DNA of 10,971 bases. It comes from Bacteroidota bacterium. GTDB lineage: Bacteria; Bacteroidota; Bacteroidia; Bacteroidales; Prolixibacteraceae. How positions within the stretch are numbered: the first letter of the stretch is position 1; every line of letters begins with the position of its first letter. The notes below the pieces were generated by a model. It saw only the letters and a list, made by a program, of their open reading frames with translations. It was not told the origin of the DNA and did no database searches. Both the position numbers and the translations under genes were made by a program. Positions 1 to 7,863 of this stretch are shown here, piece by piece. The stretch lies in assembly GCA_030706665.1 (NCBI GenBank), contig JAUZOB010000087.1, forward strand, positions 1-10,971. The letters are read 5' to 3'.

Positions 1-1062
1 ATCAAGGTGCGCAAATGTTGTTGCAGGAGCAGGGTCAGTCAAGTCATCCGCAGGGACATAAACGGCCTGTACGGAAGTAATAGACCCATGGCGGGTAGAC
101 GTAATACGTTCTTGCATGAATCCCATCTCTGACGAAAGAGTAGGTTGATAACCTACGGCAGAAGGCATACGGCCGAGAAGGGCTGATACTTCAGATCCTG
201 CCTGTGTAAAACGGAATACATTATCAATAAAGAAAAGAATGTCGCGACCTTTCCCGGTTCCATCTCCGTCACGAAGGCTTTCGGCGATTGTTAATCCTGA
301 AAGGGCAACGCGGGCACGTGCTCCGGGAGGTTCGTTCATCTGACCGAACACCATGGCAAGTTTCGATTCTTTAAGTTTCGCCGGGTCAACTTTCGAAAGA
401 TCCCAGTTGCCGGACTCCATCCCCTTTTTAAATTCTTCGCCATAATCAACAATATTGGCTTCTATCATTTCACGCAACAGGTCATTCCCTTCACGGGTAC
501 GTTCTCCAACTCCTGCGAATACAGAGAAACCACTATATGCAACTGCGATGTTGTTGATCAATTCCTGAATAAGAACGGTTTTTCCAACACCTGCACCTCC
601 GAAAAGTCCGATTTTACCTCCTTTGGAGTAAGGTTCAATCAGGTCGATTACTTTGATACCGGTATACAAAATCTCTGTTTCAGTAGTCAGATCTTCGTAT
701 TTAGGAGGAGCGTTGTGAATATTCAACCCTCCTGTTTTTTCAACGGAACCCAATCCGTCGACCGGTTCTCCGATGACATTGAGCAAACGGCCTATGGCAT
801 TAGTGCCGGCGGGCATACGTATGGGACTACCGGTGGCAATCACCTTCATCCCTCTGCGAAGTCCGTCGGTAGAGTCCATTGCTATAGTTCTGACTGTGTT
901 TTCTCCGATGTGCTGTTGACATTCAACAACAAGGTTGGAATTACCTTCTCGTACAATCTCAAGAGCATCGTAAATCTGAGGAAGCTCATTTCCTTCATTT
1001 TCGAAAACGATGTCAACCACCGGTCCGATAACCTGGATGACTTTACCAACAATTTGGGACAT
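1..1062 (-). CDS. atpD: F1 ATP synthase subunit beta, N-terminal part (cut by left window edge)
   Basis: This is the catalytic beta subunit of the cytoplasmic F1 sector, which makes ATP from ADP and phosphate using the ion gradient. The visible 354 codons begin MSQIVGKVIQVIGPVVDIVF, the usual N-terminal beta-barrel. They contain the Walker A P-loop GGAGVGKT (about residues 155-162), GVGERTREGNDL (184-195) with the catalytic glutamate, the Walker B stretch ILFFIDNVFRF (275-285) and LLGRMPSAVGYQPTLS (295-310). The family is usually somewhat under 500 to just over 500 residues, so roughly the last 150, including the DELSEED region, lie outside the window. In many Bacteroidota atpD is the first gene of the atp operon; its separate position here, downstream of unrelated genes and with its own candidate promoter, fits that. 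Identification is near certain; the operon layout to the left is inferred. Confidence 0.98.
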   Translation of the reverse strand, partial: MSQIVGKVIQVIGPVVDIVFENEGNELPQIYDALEIVREGNSNLVVECQQHIGENTVRTIAMDSTDGLRRGMKVIATGSPIRMPAGTNAIGRLLNVIGEPVDGLGSVEKTGGLNIHNAPPKYEDLTTETEILYTGIKVIDLIEPYSKGGKIGLFGGAGVGKTVLIQELINNIAVAYSGFSVFAGVGERTREGNDLLREMIEANIVDYGEEFKKGMESGNWDLSKVDPAKLKESKLAMVFGQMNEPPGARARVALSGLTIAESLRDGDGTGKGRDILFFIDNVFRFTQAGSEVSALLGRMPSAVGYQPTLSSEMGFMQERITSTRHGSITSVQAVYVPADDLTDPAPATTFAHLD

Positions 1063-1105
1063 GCTGTTAAGCTTTTATATGATTGTTTTTTTAATAAAGC
1101 GTTCT

Positions 1106-1113
1106 CAAAATTA
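1106..1113 (-). promoter_or_regulatory. Candidate Bacteroidota -7 promoter element for atpD
   Basis: Read on the minus strand the sequence is TAATTTTG, a full match to the Bacteroidota sigma-ABfr -7 consensus TAnnTTTG, 43 bp before the atpD start codon. A TTTG lies upstream but the gap is only 13 bp, shorter than the usual spacing of about 20 bp, so the -33 element is not convincing. Such AT-rich matches also occur by chance. Confidence 0.4.
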
Positions 1114-1172
1114 ACTTTTTTGTAGTCAAATAAAAATAGGGGGACAGGTTTCTATGTTTTGTTACCGAATCA

Positions 1173-2171
1173 TTAATGGTTTCGTCTCATCATCTCTGAA
1201 GTAAGGTTAAAGAGCTGCTCTTTCCGGAATTCCGGAACCCTGACACGGTTCAGATCATTAATGGCCTGACGGTGATAGGCATCAATCTTCTCTTCTGTGA
1301 TGTGTTTGATGTTTAAGTCGTTGTATATTGATGTGACGCTTTCTATTTTTTCCTGAGGAATATATTCTTTTCTTGAAATCCAATCCAATAACTCTTTTTT
1401 CTTTCTTCCTTCCGAAACATTTAATGCTTGTAATAACAGATAAGTTTTTTTATTGCAAAGAATATCACCTCCAATATTTTTCCCAAAAACTTTTTTATCT
1501 CCGAAGGTATCAAGCAAATCATCCTGAAGTTGAAATGCCAGTCCGATGTTGATTCCGAATTGATATAATAGTTCCGTATCTTCTTCGGGAGCACAAGCTG
1601 CCAGGGCCCCTGACTTTAAACTACAGGCCAGAAGGACTGCTGTTTTTAGTCTGATCATGTTGATGTAATCATCAATAGATACCAAAGGCTCGGATTCAAA
1701 ATCCATATCGAGTTGCTGACCTTCGCATACTTCAAGGGCTGTTTTGTTAAACAACTCAAGTAGCTGAGGTAGTGTTTCGTTATCGCTCCTGCTTAAATAT
1801 TCATAGGCAAGGATATTCATTGCATCTCCCGAAAGAATTGCCGTGTTTTCATTATACTTTACATGAACCGTCGGCTTATTTCTCCGAACCGTTGCTTTAT
1901 CCATAATGTCGTCATGGAGAAGTGTGAAATTGTGAAATATCTCGGTTGCCAACGCTATTGGAAAAGCTTTACGGATATTGTCGGTAAAAAGATTACAGGC
2001 CAACAGTACCAACGTCGGCCGAATTCTCTTCCCCCCGTTCTGTAATGCATAGCAGATCGGTTGATAAAGCCCTGCGGGTTTTTTATTTCCGATCAGTAAC
2101 AGTTCGGATTCGAAAGAACTTTTTACAAGTTCCTGAATCTCCCGGGTGGAATACATTACCTCGTCTTTCAT
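1173..2171 (-). CDS. Isoprenyl diphosphate synthase (polyprenyl synthetase family)
   Basis: This cytosolic trans-prenyltransferase joins isopentenyl diphosphate units to an allylic diphosphate. At 332 residues it has the expected length. Visible motifs are GGKRIRP (46-52), the first aspartate-rich motif DDIMD (87-91), GQQLDMDFE (151-159), the KT pair at 176-177, the second aspartate-rich motif in FQLQDDLLDTFGD (D217, D218, D221) and KNIGGDI (231-237). The first aspartate motif lacks the two-residue insertion of bacterial type II farnesyl synthases, and a phenylalanine lies five residues before it. In the archaeal type I pattern this favours a C15-C20 product, but chain length cannot be settled from sequence alone. 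Two nearby starts are possible (Met1 and Met6); I kept the longer. The gene starts 48 bp after the transporter stop, so the two are probably one transcript. Products of this family feed quinone, undecaprenyl or other lipid pathways. Confidence 0.93.
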   Translation of the reverse strand: MKDEVMYSTREIQELVKSSFESELLLIGNKKPAGLYQPICYALQNGGKRIRPTLVLLACNLFTDNIRKAFPIALATEIFHNFTLLHDDIMDKATVRRNKPTVHVKYNENTAILSGDAMNILAYEYLSRSDNETLPQLLELFNKTALEVCEGQQLDMDFESEPLVSIDDYINMIRLKTAVLLACSLKSGALAACAPEEDTELLYQFGINIGLAFQLQDDLLDTFGDKKVFGKNIGGDILCNKKTYLLLQALNVSEGRKKKELLDWISRKEYIPQEKIESVTSIYNDLNIKHITEEKIDAYHRQAINDLNRVRVPEFRKEQLFNLTSEMMRRNH

Positions 2172-2219
2172 GGGAAATATTTTCGATGGTTATTTATTAT
2201 TATCGTTCTATCGTGCAAC

Positions 2220-4562
2220 TTATTCTTCTACGTCTTCTGCTGAAAAAGATTCAACAAAATTCTTTGTTGTGAGACGATGTTCCAGACTCAATAGCAACGA
2301 AGGGAGTAGGAAAAGGTTTGCCAGCAACCCGAGCAGTACGGTAAGCGAGACTAAGACTCCAAGGGCAACTGTTCCTCCGAAACTTGACAGACTGAAAATT
2401 CCAAATCCGAAAAATAAAACAGCTGTTGTATAAATCATGCTGATACTGGTTTCTTTTAATGCCAGTGAAACTGATTCGCCAATATTCCCTTTCGTAAAAT
2501 GCAAGGCAAACCGGTATCGGGTCAGATAATGGATTGTGCAGTCAACTGCAATCCCGAATGCGATGGGGAAGATCAGCAAGGTGGAAACTTTAATCTGAAT
2601 GCCGGTAAAACCCATGACCGATGCTGTAAAAATCAATGGAAACAAATTCGGAATCAGCGATAAAATAACCATTCTCCAGGAATAGAACAATGTTGCCATG
2701 ATAAAAGAAATGAGAAGCAGTGCAAGGGTGACCGTCTGCAAAAGATTACCAATCATATATTCTGTCCCTTTGAAGGATATGACACTCGATCCGGTGACAG
2801 TAACCTGGTAATCTTCCTTTGGGAAGATCTCATTTATCATCGCAAGGACATGTTTGTGAAGTTTATCCATCTTTTCAGTTCCGACATCTTTAATCCTGAA
2901 GCTCATACGGGTCATTTGACGTTTGTCATCAAGGAACGAATGTAATAAATTCGCTTTTGACTGTCCTTTCATTGCATAGGCGAGAATAAAGTTCTTCTCG
3001 GAACTTGATGGAACGGAGAAATAACTTTCCTCACCATTGTAAAATGCCTGCTTGGCCGATTTGATAATTGTAACCAAAGAGACAGATGAAGATGCTTCGG
3101 GTAACGCAGAGATTGAATCGTTCAGCTCATCCATCTTTTCAATAGTGCCTAAGTTTAAAACGCCATTGGGTTTTAAAGTGTTGATTACAATCTCGAGCGG
3201 CATGAGCCCGTCAAAGTTGCTTTCAAAGAATTTCAAATCCTTGTATATAGGATCTTTGGTCGGAACATCATCGACCATATATCCGCCACTCCTGACCATG
3301 GTCGCTCCATAGATGCAAATTAACATAGTAATGGCAGACCCGATATAGACTTTCTTGCGATGATTTTCGGAAAGATTAATCAACCCGTTGATTACATGTG
3401 TGAGATTTTTATTCTCAAGATGGCGTATATGACGTTCTTCCGGAGGGCCAAAATAACTGAAGAATATCGGGATGAGAATAAGTGCCAGAGCGAAAAGAGC
3501 CATGATCGAAATTGAAGCAACAATCCCAAATTCTCTTAAAATATCGCTGCTGGTCAGGATGAACGTCAGAAAACCGGCTGCTACCGTAACATTGGAAAGG
3601 AATGTAGCTTTCCCGATACGTGTGATCACCCGGTGCAGGGCTTTTGCCTGATTATTATGTATCCTGAATTCGTAATGATATTTGTTTAAAAGATAGATGC
3701 AGTTTGAAATCCCAATTACGATTAACAGAACAGGGATCTTTCCGGAAAGAAGTGTAATCTTATACCCGAAAAGAGCTAACAGTCCCACACCCCATATAAC
3801 TCCGATGATTACAATAATAGTCGGAAAAAGAATGGCTTTAAAAGTTCGGAAAAAGACAAACAATATGGCGATACAGATAGCTAATGCAAGAAATACAAAA
3901 ATGAAAAGTTCCTTTTTTATTTTTTCTGCAGTAACAACCCTGATATAAGGTAGTCCCGAATAATGCAGTCTGATTCCTGTATTTTGTGAGAATGAATTAC
4001 ATGTCTTTTGAATATTCGAGATCAGCATTTCACGCTGTTTTGTTTTCATCTTGTCTTTATTTACCGTAATGGCAAGAAGATAACAGTTGCTTTTCTCGTT
4101 GTATAGATTATTGCGATAAATTGGTTGAGCATGAAAACTACGGGACAAGGAATCTAATTGTTCCTGGTTTTGAATGGTGTCGGGAAATATCTTCTGAACT
4201 TCAAATTTATGTTTCTCTTGATTCTTAATCAGTTTATAGGAGTTTGAAACGGATAGCAAGTTTTCTACCCCTTCGACTTTTGAAAGAGATTTGCATAATT
4301 GAGTCCAATGTTTAAAATGGTCGAGTCTAAAAAAATCACGATCTTCTACACCGACATAGATTACGTTTCCTTCTTCCCCGAATTTTTCCCTGAAATTTTT
4401 ATAATCGACTGATGCGGGATCTTTCTTGGGAAGCAGTGGGGCATATTCGTATGAGAGTTCAACATGCAGAGCCTCATAGCCCATAAAAAGAGTGACAATG
4501 CCAATAAGGATCAGCAATAAAGTACGATTCCGAAGAATAAACCGAGCTGTGATTTTCCACAT
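2220..4562 (-). CDS. MMPL/RND-family inner-membrane transporter
   Basis: This is a large polytopic membrane protein of the RND superfamily, MMPL/patched branch (related to HpnN-type lipid transporters), likely proton driven. I chose the ATG at 4562 (780 residues, starting MWKITARFILRNRTLLL). The frame stays open upstream to 4613, but that start would be a TTG and the added 17 residues look like leader sequence. Layout: one membrane helix near residues 14-32, a periplasmic domain to about 215, a bundle of five helices to about 370, a helix near 405-423, a second periplasmic domain to about 605, and a final five-helix bundle. The second bundle carries the MMPL motif GIAVDCTIHYLTRYR (670-684, Asp674). 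The matching site in the first bundle reads GISNCIYLLNKYHYE (284-298), with Asn in place of Asp. It is probably co-transcribed with the downstream prenyl synthase. No outer-membrane or membrane-fusion partner is encoded beside it. Substrate unknown; lipids or hydrophobic compounds are typical of the branch. Confidence 0.88.
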   Translation of the reverse strand: MWKITARFILRNRTLLLILIGIVTLFMGYEALHVELSYEYAPLLPKKDPASVDYKNFREKFGEEGNVIYVGVEDRDFFRLDHFKHWTQLCKSLSKVEGVENLLSVSNSYKLIKNQEKHKFEVQKIFPDTIQNQEQLDSLSRSFHAQPIYRNNLYNEKSNCYLLAITVNKDKMKTKQREMLISNIQKTCNSFSQNTGIRLHYSGLPYIRVVTAEKIKKELFIFVFLALAICIAILFVFFRTFKAILFPTIIVIIGVIWGVGLLALFGYKITLLSGKIPVLLIVIGISNCIYLLNKYHYEFRIHNNQAKALHRVITRIGKATFLSNVTVAAGFLTFILTSSDILREFGIVASISIMALFALALILIPIFFSYFGPPEERHIRHLENKNLTHVINGLINLSENHRKKVYIGSAITMLICIYGATMVRSGGYMVDDVPTKDPIYKDLKFFESNFDGLMPLEIVINTLKPNGVLNLGTIEKMDELNDSISALPEASSSVSLVTIIKSAKQAFYNGEESYFSVPSSSEKNFILAYAMKGQSKANLLHSFLDDKRQMTRMSFRIKDVGTEKMDKLHKHVLAMINEIFPKEDYQVTVTGSSVISFKGTEYMIGNLLQTVTLALLLISFIMATLFYSWRMVILSLIPNLFPLIFTASVMGFTGIQIKVSTLLIFPIAFGIAVDCTIHYLTRYRFALHFTKGNIGESVSLALKETSISMIYTTAVLFFGFGIFSLSSFGGTVALGVLVSLTVLLGLLANLFLLPSLLLSLEHRLTTKNFVESFSAEDVEE

Positions 4563-4720
4563 AATTTTAAACGTTAATTCGGCGAAATTAAAATATTTAT
4601 CACCGATATTCAAATAAATAGAGAAAAGAGGAGCTTATAAATCGTTTCTTCTCTTTTTTATATTATTTTTAAGATTGTGTTAATTTGTAGAAATTTTATA
4701 TTGCTCAAAATGGTTATGCA

Positions 4721-6409
4721 ATGGGTTTAGGAATAAGGCAAATATTAACACTTATCGGGTCATTAGGGCTATTTCTGTACGGAGTAAAGCTGGTAAGTGA
4801 ATCTGTTCAACGTGTTAGTTCCGAGAAACTTAGTTCTCTGCTTACGGGGATGGCCTCCTCAAAAATTAAAGCATTGTTTGCGGGCATATTTATAACCGTA
4901 TTAATACAGTCTTCGGCTGCAACGACTGTTATGGTTGTAAGTTTTGTAAATGCCGGGATGTTGTCGTTGACTGAATCCATTAGCATGATCATGGGGGCCA
5001 ATATCGGAACTGCCTTTAATGTATGGCTTATTTCTTTACTTGGCTTTAAACTCGAAATCAGCGTTTGGTCGCTTGCAATGATAGGTGTTGCTCTTCCAAT
5101 CTTATTCTCAAAAAACAGGATGCGGAAATTCTGGGCAGAATTAATTCTTGGTTTTGCGCTTCTTTTCCTGGGACTTCAGTTTCTTAGGGATTACCTTCCT
5201 CAGGTATCTGCATATCCGCAATTTGCAACTCAATTACATCATTATTGCTCTTTGGGTATAGGTTCGTATATTATATTCTTTACGTTCGGAGGAATAATCG
5301 CGATGATTCTTCAGTCGTCGATTGCAATAATTTTTCTGACAATTATTGCATGTTCATCAGGGTGGATCGGGTATGATATAGCCGCAACCATGATTCTGGG
5401 TGAATCATTAGGATCTTCGCTTATTGCCAGTTGGGCTGCAAGAGGAGCGAACACGACTGCAAAAAGAGCAGCTTTGTTTCATCTTATTTTTAATGTCTTC
5501 TCAATTGCATGGGTGGTTCCGCTTTTCAATGTGTTGCTTCAGTTGGTGGCCAAAATGAGTATATTCCTTTCCATTGGCGATCCATTTCAGGGGGGAGTTG
5601 CTGTGATGGTTGCTTTGCCGTTGTTTGCAACGTTGTTTAAATTGGTCAGCGCTCTGCTGTTGATCGGTTTTGTATCTTCAATTTCAATGAGTCTTACCCG
5701 GAGGATTCCGCAATGGAACACGGAAGAGAGTTTCAATCTTCAGCATATTAAAATCGGACTTTTATCATCTCCCGAGGCTTCGCTATTTCAGGCTAAGAAA
5801 GAAATTCTTGTTTTCTCTGAAAAAGTTAAGGTCATGTTGAGTAAAGTTGTCAAACTATATAAAGAAACGGACGAAAAGAAAATTGAAAAACTGGTCGGAA
5901 AAATAGAAAAGAGTGAAGAGTTTTGCGACAGGTTGGAAGTGGAGATTGCCAATTATCTGACCAAAATCGGTGAAAACAGGTTGAGCCCTTTAAACGCCAG
6001 ACGATTGCGGGCGATGTATAAGTATATTGACGAATTGGAGAGTATTGGTGATTCGTGTATGAGTCTTTGCAAGTCGATTGTACGTAAAAAGGACCAGAAA
6101 ATTGCATTCCCTGATCAGGTGGATAATAATCTCTCAATTATGTTTGCACTGGTGGGAGAAGCCGTTACAATTATGGACCTTAATCTCAGAAATGAAGGAG
6201 AAGCTAATTTGTTTATGGCACAACAAAAGGAAGAAGAGATTAATAACTTTCGTGATATCTTAAAACAAGAACACCTTTCAAATTTGGAAACAGGCGTTTA
6301 TAACTATCAGGCCGGAGTTATTTATAATGAAATCGTCTCTGAATGCGAAAAACTTGCCGACTTTGCAATTAATATCACCGAGGCCAGAAAAAATATAGAA
6401 TCACTATAG
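4721..6409 (+). CDS. Na/Pi cotransporter family protein with C-terminal PhoU-like domain
   Basis: This inner-membrane protein of the NPT2/PNaS family is predicted to couple sodium entry to uptake of phosphate or another anion. Of 562 residues, about 1-325 are membrane-embedded and form two inverted repeats. The first carries QSSAATT (63-69) and GANIGT (92-97); the second carries QSSIAI (198-203) and GESLGSS (227-233). The paired QSS motifs define the family. The second glycine motif is divergent, as GTNIGTT is commoner. Residues about 355-560 form a charged helical PhoU-like region with ELESIGDSC (438-446) and ECEKLADFAINI (541-552), as in other bacterial members. The ATG at 4721 is preferred because the upstream ATG at 4710 runs into a stop almost at once. 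It is divergent from the RND transporter gene and probably monocistronic. I see no Pho box or clear promoter. Bacterial members are often annotated as phosphate transporters, but the substrate has rarely been shown. Confidence 0.93.
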   Translation: MGLGIRQILTLIGSLGLFLYGVKLVSESVQRVSSEKLSSLLTGMASSKIKALFAGIFITVLIQSSAATTVMVVSFVNAGMLSLTESISMIMGANIGTAFNVWLISLLGFKLEISVWSLAMIGVALPILFSKNRMRKFWAELILGFALLFLGLQFLRDYLPQVSAYPQFATQLHHYCSLGIGSYIIFFTFGGIIAMILQSSIAIIFLTIIACSSGWIGYDIAATMILGESLGSSLIASWAARGANTTAKRAALFHLIFNVFSIAWVVPLFNVLLQLVAKMSIFLSIGDPFQGGVAVMVALPLFATLFKLVSALLLIGFVSSISMSLTRRIPQWNTEESFNLQHIKIGLLSSPEASLFQAKKEILVFSEKVKVMLSKVVKLYKETDEKKIEKLVGKIEKSEEFCDRLEVEIANYLTKIGENRLSPLNARRLRAMYKYIDELESIGDSCMSLCKSIVRKKDQKIAFPDQVDNNLSIMFALVGEAVTIMDLNLRNEGEANLFMAQQKEEEINNFRDILKQEHLSNLETGVYNYQAGVIYNEIVSECEKLADFAINITEARKNIESL

Positions 6410-6469
6410 ATTTATTGTATTCGTCTTGTTTGTGCTCTGCTTAAACTTATTGGCAGGGCTATAGGAACA

Positions 6470-6484
6470 AGGGTATAACACCCT
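6470..6484 (+). terminator. Weak hairpin that might terminate the Na/Pi transporter transcript
   Basis: AGGGT, a five-base loop ATAAC and ACCCT form a 5-bp stem about 60 bp after the transporter stop codon. No good T-tract follows (ATTTCGTTCG), so intrinsic termination is doubtful. The hairpin may simply be an internal arm of the repeat element. Confidence 0.2.
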
Positions 6485-6486
6485 AT

Positions 6487-6530
6487 TTCGTTCGTCCTTC
6501 GTACATGGTTCAGACGTGGTTCGTACGTCG
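6487..6530. repeat. Four tandem 11-bp repeats
   Basis: Four consecutive units with no spacer: TTCGTTCGTCC, TTCGTACATGG, TTCAGACGTGG and TTCGTACGTCG. The approximate consensus is TTCGTACGTGG. The unit length is close to one helical turn and is not a multiple of three, so a coding repeat is unlikely. The block lies inside the inverted-repeat element, suggesting either an internal module of that element or an array of protein-binding sites. Confidence 0.7.
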
Positions 6531-6541
6531 AAATGATGTTT

Positions 6542-6575
6542 GGACCATGCCGGAAGGGACTTCCATTGTCGGTCC
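6542..6575. repeat. Nested inverted repeat (hairpin with internal loop)
   Basis: GGACC (6542-6546) pairs with GGTCC (6571-6575), and inside it GGAAG (6552-6556) pairs with CTTCC (6560-6564) around a three-base loop. The unpaired sides are 5 and 6 bases. It lies within the repeat element and would form one arm of a branched RNA or cruciform. No T-tract follows, so it is not an obvious terminator. Confidence 0.5.
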
Positions 6576-6740
6576 GGATATAGTGTTGCTATAGCTCGGT
6601 TATTGTTTTAATAGCGCACACTCTGCCATTCCCGCATGACTACAAGCATTAACAGGTCTTAGAAAATGAGGCAGTCAGAATGATTTTATTGGATGAACAG
6701 ATTCAATTTTCAGTAGAGTATTTCGAAATAGAAAAAATGT

Positions 6741-7805
6741 TTAAAGGTTTTTTGATGTATTCTTAAGAATCCCGTTCAGAATTTCGATCCATTCATCCGT
6801 GTTGCTGTTGGTGGTGGTTATTGCCAGACTATTGTTATTATAAGGTTGATAGATATTAGGATCTGTAATAGAAAATAATCCGATTGTGGTGATTTGTGAA
6901 GAACTGGCTAAATGCATTATTCCACTGTCTGCACCAATAAATATTTCTGTATTCGCAATTAACGATCCGATTTCGCGAATGTCTTTGCTGTAAAATGACG
7001 GTGCTTTAAATGAAATTCTTGAGATGTTCTCCACCGGAAGGACTTCGACGATGTTGTAATCGGAATAAATGGCTGTTAGAATTTCATAAAACTTTTCCCA
7101 CCAGGATTCGGAATAACACTTATCGCCTGTAGCATAAGTAAATAAACAAATTGTCTTTTTTCCATTATTTACAATCTCTTCCAATCTTTTCTTTCCTTCG
7201 GCAATTTCAGAAGGACTTAGTTTAAGGTCTAATGAAGCAATTGGTTTATCGTATGCCGTAAAACCAATCTCTGATAAATAATATCTGAAGTTATAGATTG
7301 GATTCTTTGCAATGTGTTTGTAATCGTTGTATTTAGATTGTAATTTCTGAATGTCTTCGCCAAAGAATTTATATTTTGAATTTGCGAAAAGAGTTGACAG
7401 TCTTCCTGATGATGAATTTTTGTCTGCATTAATTGCAATGTCGTAGCGATGTTTTCTTATTGTAATCCATGTTTTGATATATTCAGTTATATCCTTGAAT
7501 GGTTTTCTGGGAAGTTGGATTATCTGTTGAACGTTTTCATAATTCTTGAAAATAACAGGAGCGATATTTCCTTTAACAAATAAATCGATTTTGCATTGGG
7601 GAAATGTTGCTGTTATTTCCTGAAGGAGGGGAGTAATCAAAAGCAGGTTTCCCAGCCGATGATTAGGCCTGCAGATTAAAATTCTTTTAATCTCGTCTTT
7701 AGTTGTCAAATCAATATTTCGATCAAAGTGAGAAATTCCAATGTTTTTAGTTATTATATGCATTAAACTCCGTCTCAATGCATTTATGCTTTTTTTGATA
7801 TTCAT
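6741..7805 (-). CDS. Glycosyltransferase family 9 protein (heptosyltransferase-like)
   Basis: GT9 enzymes transfer heptose from ADP-heptose to the inner core of lipopolysaccharide at the cytoplasmic face of the membrane; related Bacteroidota members may use other sugars. The 354-residue protein has the expected size and a two-lobed layout. The N-terminal lobe has RPNHRLGNLLLITPLLQEI (46-64), matching the family's R-x-x-x-x-G-(D/N)-x-x-x-x-x-P start, followed by FP-x-x-KIDL. The C-terminal lobe has the diagnostic IGADSGIMHLA (290-300) and a downstream IGLFSITDPNIYQP stretch. The usual D after the G of the N-terminal motif is Asn here. Met1 is used; Met15 is a possible later start. The gene follows DUF4254 by 58 bp on the same strand, so the pair is likely one operon devoted to envelope glycan assembly. 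The exact donor and acceptor are unknown. Confidence 0.87.
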   Translation of the reverse strand: MNIKKSINALRRSLMHIITKNIGISHFDRNIDLTTKDEIKRILICRPNHRLGNLLLITPLLQEITATFPQCKIDLFVKGNIAPVIFKNYENVQQIIQLPRKPFKDITEYIKTWITIRKHRYDIAINADKNSSSGRLSTLFANSKYKFFGEDIQKLQSKYNDYKHIAKNPIYNFRYYLSEIGFTAYDKPIASLDLKLSPSEIAEGKKRLEEIVNNGKKTICLFTYATGDKCYSESWWEKFYEILTAIYSDYNIVEVLPVENISRISFKAPSFYSKDIREIGSLIANTEIFIGADSGIMHLASSSQITTIGLFSITDPNIYQPYNNNSLAITTTNSNTDEWIEILNGILKNTSKNL

Positions 7806-7863
7806 GCTTCTAAAATATTATTTCACGTATCGAAATCCGGGACAAAGTTGAAAAATGAGATTT

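Larger units (their letters stand above)
6453..6599. mobile_element. Putative MITE-like or structured intergenic repeat with terminal inverted repeats
   Basis: The left arm GGGCTATAGGAACA (6456-6469) is the imperfect inverse of TGTTGCTATAGCTC (6584-6597): 12 Watson-Crick pairs, one G-U and one mismatch in 14 positions. C6454-G6599 can also pair. The hexamer TTATTG occurs immediately outside both ends (6447-6452 and 6600-6605), like a target-site duplication. Inside are a 5-bp hairpin AGGGT/ACCCT (6470-6484), four 11-bp tandem repeats (6487-6530) and a two-part hairpin (6542-6575). There is no coding capacity. It could be a miniature inverted-repeat transposable element, a REP-like repeat, or a multibranched RNA. 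The structure is directly visible; mobility is inferred. Confidence 0.45.
6410..6740. other. Non-coding stretch between convergent genes, holding a repeat element
   Basis: No convincing gene lies here. The middle is occupied by the inverted-repeat element at 6453-6599 and its tandem repeats, described separately. The right part (6606-6740) has no recognisable homology. A 12-bp palindrome, TATTTCGAAATA, lies at 6719-6730 close to the end of the GT9 gene. No classical T-tracted terminator is visible for either convergent gene. Confidence 0.7.

Noticed and set aside
715..1125. 136-codon open frame on the plus strand
   Set aside because: It lies mostly antisense to atpD, which is certain, and its translation shows no family resemblance.
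4563..4613. Longer start for the RND transporter (17 extra residues)
   Set aside because: The codon at 4613 is TTG, the extra residues do not look like family sequence, and the ATG at 4562 gives the expected N-terminus just before the first membrane helix.
4620..4670. Hairpin AAAAGAG/CTCTTTT followed by T residues, resembling a plus-strand terminator
   Set aside because: It lies between divergent genes where no plus-strand transcript ends, the loop is about 20 bases and the stem is AT-rich. More likely chance purine/pyrimidine sequence.
6410..6740. CRISPR array or transposase remnant as explanation of the repeats
   Set aside because: The 11-bp units have no spacers and no cas genes or transposase-like reading frames are present in the window.
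6680..6766. 28-codon open frame in the convergent gap
   Set aside because: It overlaps the end of the GT9 gene, has no recognisable homology and lacks any initiation signal.
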